Of a stretch of DNA of 5,273 nt, positions 1 through 5,273 are shown one piece after another (the stretch's first letter is position 1; each line of letters opens with the position of its first letter). The stretch spans positions 1 through 5,273 of the forward strand of contig RFIY01000198.1 in the NCBI GenBank assembly GCA_003695505.1, read 5' to 3'. The position numbers and the translations under genes are program-made. The notes beneath the pieces are model-generated. The model was not told where the DNA came from and made no database searches. It saw only the letters and a program-made list of their open reading frames with translations. This stretch comes from Candidatus Dadabacteria bacterium. GTDB taxonomy: Bacteria; J088.

Positions 1-1
1 G

Positions 2-712
2 GGCATCTACCTGTTGCCGAATCTGATCACGATCGGCAGTCTTCTGTCGGGTGTGATGGGCATCCACTGGACGATCCAGGGCCATTTCGATCTTGCGGCC
101 TGGGCGATCGTACTGTCGGCGATTCTCGATTCCCTCGATGGCACAGTCGCGCGAGTCACGCGAACACAGAGCCTGTTTGGACAGGAGCTCGATTCGCTGT
201 CAGATATGATCGCTTTCGGCGCAACGCCCGGCATTCTGATGTTTATGTGGGCGCTGCAACCATTCGGAAAGTACGGGTTCGGCGCCCTGTTTCTGTATGT
301 GGCCTGCACGGCGCTACGGTTGGCGCGGTTCAATGTGCAGTCTGGCACCGTTGAACGGCGCGCATTCCAGGGGTTGCCCAGTCCCGGTGCGGCCATCATG
401 ATTGCATCCACGATACTGCTGTACTATGATATGGGTGGTGAAGGAAACCCTTCGAGACACTGGATTTTACTGGCCGAGAGCTATGTCGTGGCGCTGCTGA
501 TGGTCTCAAATATCGCATATCTGAGCAGCAAATCCCTCCATCTGGAGTCTGTCAAGGCATTTCAGACGCTGTTTCTTGTCGTGCTCGCGTTGTCGCTCGT
601 TGTGGCTGAGCCGACAAAGGGTCTTTTTGTCGTTTCGTTTCTGTATGTGGCCAGCGGGCCTGTGCTGCAGCTACGTCGCCTAATCGCGCGGGGAGAGCCC
701 GTTACCCATTAG
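2..712 (+). CDS. pssA: CDP-diacylglycerol-serine O-phosphatidyltransferase, 5' partial
   Basis: Integral membrane enzyme that makes phosphatidylserine from CDP-diacylglycerol and L-serine, the step before phosphatidylethanolamine. The visible 236 residues carry the full CDP-alcohol phosphatidyltransferase signature, D-x2-DG-x2-AR-x8-G-x3-D-x3-D, with D43, D46, G47, A50, R51, G60, D64 and D68 counted from the codon at 2; the aspartates bind the metal and perform catalysis. Several hydrophobic segments follow, as expected for a multi-pass protein, and the family-typical ALRLARFNV stretch lies near 310-337. The reading frame is open to the window edge and begins GIYLLPNLIT, which is internal in this family, so the true start lies upstream; a TTG at 14 is not a credible start. 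This is the CDP-alcohol transferase type, unrelated to the phospholipase D-like PssA of E. coli. The gene sits 66 bases before leuA, as in ilv-psd-pssA-leuA clusters. The family assignment is firm. Confidence 0.95.
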   Translation, partial: GIYLLPNLITIGSLLSGVMGIHWTIQGHFDLAAWAIVLSAILDSLDGTVARVTRTQSLFGQELDSLSDMIAFGATPGILMFMWALQPFGKYGFGALFLYVACTALRLARFNVQSGTVERRAFQGLPSPGAAIMIASTILLYYDMGGEGNPSRHWILLAESYVVALLMVSNIAYLSSKSLHLESVKAFQTLFLVVLALSLVVAEPTKGLFVVSFLYVASGPVLQLRRLIARGEPVTH

Positions 713-735
713 GCGACCGATGCCCACAGGAACAG

Positions 736-755
736 GCGAGGCGGCATCGCCTCGC
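736..755 (+). other. Perfect 8-bp GC-rich hairpin between pssA and leuA
   Basis: GCGAGGCG (736-743) and CGCCTCGC (748-755) are exact reverse complements around a four-base loop, GCAT. In RNA this would be a strong stem ending seven bases before the leuA Shine-Dalgarno sequence. No run of T follows, so it is not a standard intrinsic terminator. It could stabilise or mark a processing site in the mRNA, or limit ribosome access to leuA. The structure is seen directly; any role is inference. Confidence 0.5.
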
Positions 756-761
756 GCTCAC

Positions 762-766
762 AGGAG
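762..766 (+). promoter_or_regulatory. leuA ribosome binding site
   Basis: AGGAG lies 12 bases before the ATG at 779, slightly longer than ideal spacing. It supports the ATG as the leuA start and follows directly after the 736-755 hairpin. Confidence 0.7.
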
Positions 767-778
767 CAGAAACAAACG

Positions 779-2356
779 ATGACCAACGTAACCAACTCCC
801 AATCCAGTCAGGCTACGGACTACGTCCGGATTTTTGACACGACGCTTCGGGACGGCGAACAGGCGCCCGGTAATTCGATGAACATGGCGGAAAAGCTGCG
901 GCTTGCACATCAGCTTGCGCGGCTCAATGTCGATGTGATCGAGGCCGGGTTTCCGATCTCGAGTCCCGGTGACTTCGAGAGCGTCGAACTGATTGCGACC
1001 GAAGTGCGCGGACCCGCCATCTGCGGCCTGGCGCGCACTGCGGATGCCGACATCGACGCCGCCTGGAACGCGATCAGGAAAGCCGAGCGAGCCCGTATTC
1101 ATACGTTTATCGCGACGAGCCCGATTCATATGCGCGACAAATTGCGCATGACCCCGGACGAGGTCGTCGAGGCGGCTGCGCGTGCGGTCGAACGGGCCCG
1201 TGGTTACACCGAGGATGTCGAGTTCAGCGCAGAAGATGCCACGCGCAGTGAATGGGATTTTCTCGTCAGGGTCTATCAGGCGGCCATCAACGCCGGGGCG
1301 ACAACCCTGAACGTGCCCGATACCGTTGGTTACACCGTTCCCGAGGAGTATGGCCGTCTGTTTGCGTACCTGCGTGAACATCTCGTCGGTGCCGAAAACG
1401 TAATCTTTTCGGCACATTGCCACAACGATCTTGGGCTGGCCGTCGCCAATTCGATCGCCGCGATCCAGAACGGTGCGCGACAGGTCGAATGCACGATCAA
1501 CGGCATCGGAGAACGGGCAGGCAATGCCGCGCTCGAAGAGATCGCCATGGCGTTGCATCTGCGCTACGACCACTACGGTATTCGTACCAACGTCGATACG
1601 CGGCAGATTTATCCCAGCAGCCGGATGCTGAGCCAGATTACCGGGAACCCCGTGCAGCCGAACAAGGCGATTGTTGGCGCCAACGCGTTCGCGCATGAGT
1701 CCGGGATCCATCAGGATGGCGTACTCAAGAATGTCCAGACCTATGAAATCATGGATCCGGCCGATGTTGGCGTACCCGCGAACCGGCTTGTACTGGGTAA
1801 ACACAGCGGGCGCCACGCATTTCGCCGCCGGCTCGAGGAACTGGGATATGTTCTCGATACAGACGCGCTGAACAAGGCGTTCCAGCGGTTCAAACAGCTC
1901 GCGGATCAGAAAAAAGAGATCTACGACGAAGATCTCGAGGCGATCGTTGCCGACGAAATCGTGCGCATCCCGACCCGTTACCAGATCCTGAGCGTCAACG
2001 TGTCCAGCGGGACGGAAATGTTGCCGTCGGCTACCGTGGCGATGGAAATCGAAGGCAAACGCGTGATCGCCGGTGCGCGCGGGGACGGTCCCGTCGATGC
2101 CGCGCTCAACGCCATCAAGGAGCTGACCGGTACGACCGCGATCATGCGCGAGTACGTCGTGGCCGCGATCAGCGGTGGCACGGATGCCCAGGGCGAAGTG
2201 ACCGTGCGCATCGAGGACGACGGGCATATGGTGACCGGCAAGGGGAGTGACACCGACATTGTCGTCGCCTCTGCTCGCGCGTATGTGCACGCATTGAACC
2301 GTCTCGCGTATCGACGCGACGACGTCCCGACCATCAGCCGCGTAACCGGACCCTGA
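779..2356 (+). CDS. leuA: 2-isopropylmalate synthase
   Basis: Cytoplasmic enzyme that condenses acetyl-CoA with 2-oxoisovalerate to give 2-isopropylmalate, the first committed step of leucine synthesis. At 525 residues it matches the usual bacterial LeuA of about 520. The N-terminal HMGL-like TIM barrel starts with [12 protein letters not shown] (residues 20-31), whose R24 and D25 are the catalytic and metal-site pair. The metal-binding [11 protein letters not shown] lies at 211-221 (H213, H215), followed by [10 protein letters not shown] at 241-250, HESGIHQDG at 306-314 and GKHSGRHAF at 340-348. The rest, roughly 390-510, is the LeuA allosteric dimer domain that normally gives leucine feedback inhibition; it includes GDGPVDAA near 435. 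The ATG start is supported by an AGGAG and by the short, variable N-terminal tail before the barrel. No Leu-rich leader peptide is visible upstream. Homocitrate synthase and citramalate synthase are related, but the motif set and full regulatory domain favour LeuA. Confidence 0.97.
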   Translation: MTNVTNSQSSQATDYVRIFDTTLRDGEQAPGNSMNMAEKLRLAHQLARLNVDVIEAGFPISSPGDFESVELIATEVRGPAICGLARTADADIDAAWNAIRKAERARIHTFIATSPIHMRDKLRMTPDEVVEAAARAVERARGYTEDVEFSAEDATRSEWDFLVRVYQAAINAGATTLNVPDTVGYTVPEEYGRLFAYLREHLVGAENVIFSAHCHNDLGLAVANSIAAIQNGARQVECTINGIGERAGNAALEEIAMALHLRYDHYGIRTNVDTRQIYPSSRMLSQITGNPVQPNKAIVGANAFAHESGIHQDGVLKNVQTYEIMDPADVGVPANRLVLGKHSGRHAFRRRLEELGYVLDTDALNKAFQRFKQLADQKKEIYDEDLEAIVADEIVRIPTRYQILSVNVSSGTEMLPSATVAMEIEGKRVIAGARGDGPVDAALNAIKELTGTTAIMREYVVAAISGGTDAQGEVTVRIEDDGHMVTGKGSDTDIVVASARAYVHALNRLAYRRDDVPTISRVTGP

Positions 2357-2364
2357 GCAGAGAC

Positions 2365-2369
2365 GAGGG
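2365..2369 (+). promoter_or_regulatory. Ribosome binding site of the S41 protease gene
   Basis: GAGGG lies 10 bases before the GTG at 2380 and decides that start. The GTG leads straight into a basic, hydrophobic signal sequence, which also supports it. The site sits in the 23-base gap after the leuA stop, so co-transcription with leuA is likely. Confidence 0.65.
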
Positions 2370-2379
2370 TGATTTTTTC

Positions 2380-3790
2380 GTGATCCGCAGAATCCAGATA
2401 CTCATCCTGATCCTTGCGACCGCCGCCGCGGCCGTTTCCGTGTCGAATCGGTTGCGCGCAGAGGAACCCGACTCGGTTTACGAAAAGCTCGATTTGTTCG
2501 GGCAGGCGCTGAGCATCATCCGTAATCAGTATGTGCGGGATGTCGACATTACCGAACTGATTTACGGCGCGATTGAAGGCATGGTGGAAAAGCTCGATGC
2601 GCATTCGAGTTTTCTGCCGCCGCGCGCCTTTCAGGAAATGCAGGTCGAAACACAGGGGGAATTTGGCGGCATCGGTATTGAGATCACGTTGCGCGAAAAC
2701 TGGTTGACGATCGTGTCTCCCATTGACGACACGCCTGCCAGCCGCGCGGGTCTCAAGCGGCGATCGCATCATCGCGATCGAAGGTGAAAGTACCCGGGAT
2801 ATGACACTGCAGGATGCAGTCGACCGGCTTCGCGGCAAGATCGGTACCGCCGTGCATATCACGGTCATTCGGCCGCGCGAGCTGCCAGACAGCCCGGATG
2901 ATGACGACGACAAGCCCGAGATCGAATGGGGCGAGCCGTTCGACGTCAAGCTCGTTCGCGACCGGATCCGCATTCGCAGCGTGCGTAGCAAGGAGCTCGA
3001 AGACGGTCAGGTCCTGCAGGTACGCGTTCTGCAGTTCCAGCAGCGCACGGGCGCAGATCTGCGCGACGCGATTGCGCCCGAAAAGCTCGAAGGGCGGCGC
3101 GGACTGATTCTCGATCTCCGCAATAATCCGGGGGGACTGCTCGATCAGGCGATCGCCGTGGCCGATCTGTTTTTGAAGGAAGGCCTGATCGTCTACACCG
3201 ATGGTCGCGATCCGGCGATGCACAAGGAATGGCGAGCCGAAGACGACGGTATCGAGCCGACGGTACCCGTGATCGTGCTGATCAATGGTGGAACCGCCAG
3301 CGCATCCGAAATCGTGTCAGGCGCACTTCAGGATCACCACCGCGCGTTTCTTGTTGGCAGCCGCTCGTTCGGGAAGGGTTCGGTTCAGACCATTGTGCGG
3401 ATGAGCGACGGATCGGGTCTGCGGATCACGACGGCGCTGTACTATACCCCCAGCGGACGATCCATTCAGGCCGAGGGCATTGTGCCGGACCTCGTCGTAC
3501 AGCCGGCGCCTGAGCTTGACGAACTGATCACGCGCGAGGAAGACCTTGCACGCCATCTCGAAGTCAACGAGGACGGCGCGCCGGACGTGCGTGACGGCGA
3601 TGCGCCGGCGACGCCAGTCACCGAGCAGATCCGGCGTCGACAGGAGTTGCGGGAACAACTTGCCGCACGCAAGGATCAGGGCGATGTTGTCCTGCAGACC
3701 GCAGTCGATCTCCTGATGGGGCGTCGCGACTGGCCTGCGCCAGCTACTGACGCGGCCGCAACGGCGACCGGGCCCACGGCAAAAGACTGA
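2380..3790 (+). pseudogene. C-terminal processing protease (peptidase S41, CtpA/Prc type), frameshifted
   Basis: Periplasmic serine protease that trims or degrades envelope proteins from their C-termini. It appears as two frames: 2380-2787 (135 residues, out of frame after K126) and the rest, in frame from 2756 to the stop at 3788-3790. Joined as GLK-S-GDRII they give a normal 470-residue protein. Parts in order, in joined numbering: signal peptide or anchor 1-27 (two Arg, a hydrophobic run, a possible cut after A27); helical N-domain about 30-90; PDZ domain about 91-165 with GEFGGIGIEI; an Asp-rich insert 169-187; protease core with DLRNNPGGLLD, NGGTASASEI and FGKGSVQ. The catalytic dyad is Ser308 (codon 3299-3301) and Lys333 (codon 3374-3376), 25 residues apart as in Prc. 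The C-terminal tail is charged and Ala-rich. All other motifs are intact, so the shift may be a sequencing error or a very recent mutation. The gene lies 23 bases after leuA and 23 before a yibQ-like gene, its usual partner. Family firm; status as a true pseudogene uncertain. Confidence 0.88.
2755..2759 (+). other. Frameshift point in the S41 protease gene
   Basis: The upstream frame reads CTC AAG (Leu125, Lys126) and then CGG CGA, losing homology to the family. The downstream frame reads AGC GGC GAT CGC from 2756, giving SGDRI. The family expects AGLK-x-GDxI here. Two missing bases, most simply one AG of an AAGAGC, explain the shift exactly. Skipping one base instead would leave the protein one residue short in a tightly conserved PDZ turn. 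Confidence 0.85.
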
Positions 3791-3800
3791 TTTCCAGGTC

Positions 3801-3804
3801 AGGG
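3801..3804 (+). promoter_or_regulatory. Ribosome binding site of the yibQ-like gene
   Basis: AGGG lies nine bases before the GTG at 3814, in the 23-base gap after the protease stop. It supports the GTG start, which gives a proper signal sequence. Confidence 0.55.
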
Positions 3805-3813
3805 CGAGTCACG

Positions 3814-4833
3814 GTGCGCCGCCATCTGCTGGCGGTATGCTGCGGTTTTGTGGCGCTGTGCGCCGCTTGTGAACCTGCTCCGTCGCGTGATGGCTCAGAC
3901 ACAAAAATCCCACCAGCCGATCGTGTCATGCGTGCGAACGAAGTCGCTGACATCTTGCAGCGACGCGGTGTCGAGTGGTTTGCAGAGACGGAACACGACT
4001 GGATCACGTTTCCGTCCCCGGACGACGAGGCCTGGCTGGCGGCGCTCGACGACCTGAGAGGACAGGGAGTTGAGTTGCGTCCTGTCGACGGCACTATTGC
4101 GGTTCGGTCGGCGGGGCGCCTTGTTGTGGCGATTCACCCGCCCGACCGCGGCTGGCTCGTCGCGATTATCGACGATCTGGGCTTCCGCAGGGATCGGGCA
4201 CAACAGTTGATCGATCTCGCGGTGCCGATTTTTATGGCGGTCCTGCCGGATCGCCCGCACTCCGTGGACATCGCGCGGATGGCTGGCGCCGCAGGGTTGC
4301 CGGTGATGCTGCATCAGCCAATGGAACCGCGCGGTTATCCGGACGTCAATCCCGGAAAACGGGCGATGATGAGCAGCCAGACCGAAGCCGAGTGGCGACG
4401 GCTCCTCGATGAAAACCTGGACGCGTTGCCGGGTGTCATGGGACTTAATAACCACATGGGCAGCGCACTGAGCCGCGACGAGCGCGCGGCACGCGTTCTG
4501 GCGACAACGGCTCGGCGACGCGATCTGCTGCTCGTGGACTCCCTGACGGTACCCGATTCTCAGATCTATCGGGTCTGCCGGGAACTTGGCGGTCGTTGTC
4601 TGAGGCGCGACGTATTCCTCGACAATGAACGCAGCGACGGCGCGGTGTCTGCCCAGGCGGAGCAGTGGTTTGAACTGGCGCGGAAACACGGCCTCGCCGT
4701 CGCGATTGGCCATCCCTACGCGGTGACCATCGGCGTCCTTGGTAATCTGTTGGCAGAGATTGAACGCCGACAGCTTCGGCTGATCGGGGCTGTGCGGTTG
4801 AACGCCTGGCTGAAAAGGAACAAGACCCGGTGA
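3814..4833 (+). CDS. YibQ-like divergent polysaccharide deacetylase, probable lipoprotein
   Basis: A 339-residue exported protein of the divergent polysaccharide deacetylase family (DUF610, YibQ). The NodB-like barrel begins at WLVAIIDDLGF (residues 114-124), where D120 and D121 match the family's metal-site aspartates. Then come LHQPMEP (166-172), GLNNHMGSALS (210-220, H214), LLLVDSLT (238-245), RDVFLDNE (265-272) and AIGHPY (297-302). The biochemical substrate of this family is not well established; a role on peptidoglycan or another envelope glycan is inference. The N-terminus has two Arg, a hydrophobic core and C19 after CAA, a weak lipobox with Cys instead of Leu at -3, so either lipid anchoring or plain secretion is possible. 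Residues about 35-110, ahead of the barrel, form a region I cannot assign. Its position just after a CtpA-type protease is a common proteobacterial arrangement, often with envC upstream; envC is absent here. Its stop overlaps the next start by 4 bp. Confidence 0.88.
   Translation: MRRHLLAVCCGFVALCAACEPAPSRDGSDTKIPPADRVMRANEVADILQRRGVEWFAETEHDWITFPSPDDEAWLAALDDLRGQGVELRPVDGTIAVRSAGRLVVAIHPPDRGWLVAIIDDLGFRRDRAQQLIDLAVPIFMAVLPDRPHSVDIARMAGAAGLPVMLHQPMEPRGYPDVNPGKRAMMSSQTEAEWRRLLDENLDALPGVMGLNNHMGSALSRDERAARVLATTARRRDLLLVDSLTVPDSQIYRVCRELGGRCLRRDVFLDNERSDGAVSAQAEQWFELARKHGLAVAIGHPYAVTIGVLGNLLAEIERRQLRLIGAVRLNAWLKRNKTR
4815..4819 (+). promoter_or_regulatory. Ribosome binding site of the UDP-sugar decarboxylase-like gene
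   Basis: AAGGA inside the 3' end of the yibQ-like gene lies 10 bases before the GTG at 4830. It decides that start and indicates translational coupling through the GTGA overlap. Confidence 0.65.
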
Positions 4834-5273
4834 GCAAGCGACTCCTGATTACTGGTGGGGCCGGCTTTATTGGCGCCAACGCGGTCCGGCGCGCCCTGGC
4901 GGATGGTCATCAGGTCACCGTCATCGACAACCTCTTTACAGGATTTCTGCGGAATCTGGATGCCGTCCGGGATCAGGTCGCGTTTGTCGAACACGACGTT
5001 GTTGAACCGTTGCCTGAACTCGACTGCGACGCCGTCATGCATCTTGCGTGTCCAGCCAGTCCGCCGCACTATCAGCGCGATCCGGTATACACCTGGGAAA
5101 CGGCCGTTCTGGGTACGCGCAACGTGGTACGATTCGCGGCGGAACGGGGCATTCCCGTACTCATTGCATCGACATCGGAAATTTACGGCGATCCAGCCGT
5201 CACGCCACAGCCCGAAACCTACTGGGGGAACGTCAATCCGATTGGTGAGCGATCCTGTTACGACGAAGGTAAA
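4830..5273 (+). CDS. UDP-glucuronate decarboxylase-like (UDP-xylose synthase) SDR enzyme, 3' partial
   Basis: Cytoplasmic extended short-chain dehydrogenase, likely converting UDP-glucuronate to UDP-xylose and CO2 with bound NAD+. The 148 visible residues begin with the Rossmann motif TGGAGFIG (8-15, GxxGxxG), and D33 ends the second strand, where it should bind the NAD ribose. The subgroup signature is strong: HLACPASPPHYQ (71-82), ASTSEIYGDP (113-122), YWGNVNPIGERSCYDEGK (131-148). Y144 and K148 are the catalytic YxxxK; the window ends exactly on that lysine, so roughly half the protein (the substrate-binding part) is missing. The GTG start overlaps the preceding TGA by 4 bp and has an AAGGA before it, so it is probably translated together with the yibQ-like gene. 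The product would be a sugar donor for a surface polysaccharide or glycan; this is inference, as no glycosyltransferase is in view. Other nucleotide-sugar epimerases share the fold, but the YWGNVNPIG block points to the decarboxylase. Confidence 0.88.
   Translation, partial: MSKRLLITGGAGFIGANAVRRALADGHQVTVIDNLFTGFLRNLDAVRDQVAFVEHDVVEPLPELDCDAVMHLACPASPPHYQRDPVYTWETAVLGTRNVVRFAAERGIPVLIASTSEIYGDPAVTPQPETYWGNVNPIGERSCYDEGK

Noticed and set aside
736-760. Intrinsic terminator after pssA
   Set aside because: The stem is strong but is followed by GCTCACAGG, not a T-run.
713-778. Leucine attenuator leader peptide before leuA
   Set aside because: The gap is too short and holds no small frame with a run of Leu codons, nor a pair of competing hairpins.
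834-841. TTGACACG resembling a -35 box
   Set aside because: It codes for the start of the conserved FDTT motif of LeuA, and no matching -10 box was found at suitable spacing.
758-2290. Long minus-strand open frame of 510 codons opposite leuA
   Set aside because: It mirrors the third-position GC bias of leuA on the other strand, has no recognisable domain and covers a clearly real gene.
2752-2760. Programmed +1 or -1 ribosomal frameshift in the protease gene
   Set aside because: There is no slippery heptamer or prfB-like CTT TGA C signal, and a +1 step would drop a conserved-length residue. A two-base loss fits better, though the adjacent hairpin is noted.
1978-2991. Minus-strand open frame of 337 codons across the leuA-protease junction
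   Set aside because: It is low in complexity (Ser/Arg-rich), lacks any family motif and spans two well-supported + strand genes.
2723-3790. Second half of the protease as an independent gene starting at TTG 2723
   Set aside because: There is no Shine-Dalgarno sequence, the first 11 residues match nothing in the family, and homology begins only at the frame change.
3895-4713. Minus-strand open frame of 272 codons opposite the yibQ-like gene
   Set aside because: It is an antisense shadow in GC-rich coding DNA with no domain or ribosome binding site.

Overview
The window is high-GC chromosomal DNA from what looks like a proteobacterium, with every gene on the + strand and almost no non-coding space. 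The type of PssA, the pssA-leuA adjacency (familiar from beta- and some gammaproteobacterial ilv-psd-pssA-leuA clusters) and the ctp-yibQ adjacency (familiar from gammaproteobacteria) together suggest a beta- or gammaproteobacterium. No rRNA, tRNA, mobile-element or CRISPR signal was seen, so the taxonomy is inferred from gene content and order only.

Layout: (1) 2-712, the 3' part of pssA, CDP-diacylglycerol-serine O-phosphatidyltransferase, with its first codons outside the window. (2) 713-778, a short gap holding a perfect 8-bp GC-rich hairpin and the leuA ribosome binding site. (3) 779-2356, an intact leuA, 2-isopropylmalate synthase. (4) 2380-3790, an S41 C-terminal processing protease of the CtpA/Prc type, split by a frameshift near 2756; restoring two bases (an AG) gives a normal 470-residue protein with its Ser/Lys dyad. 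(5) 3814-4833, a YibQ-like divergent polysaccharide deacetylase with a lipoprotein-like N-terminus. (6) 4830-5273, the 5' part of an NAD-dependent UDP-glucuronate decarboxylase-like (UDP-xylose synthase) gene, overlapping the previous gene by 4 bp and cut by the window end just after its YxxxK motif.

The tight spacing (66, 23, 23 and -4 bases) fits one co-transcribed run, or a housekeeping pair (pssA-leuA) followed by an envelope group: a periplasmic protease, a periplasmic or lipid-anchored deacetylase-like protein, and a nucleotide-sugar enzyme that may feed surface glycan synthesis. That functional link is inference.

I found no sign of a previously undescribed system. The points most worth checking are the ctp frameshift and the hairpin next to it, the hairpin in front of leuA, the unassigned N-terminal region of the YibQ-like protein, and the coupling of that gene to the UDP-sugar enzyme. 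No stretch longer than 300 bases lacks a gene.
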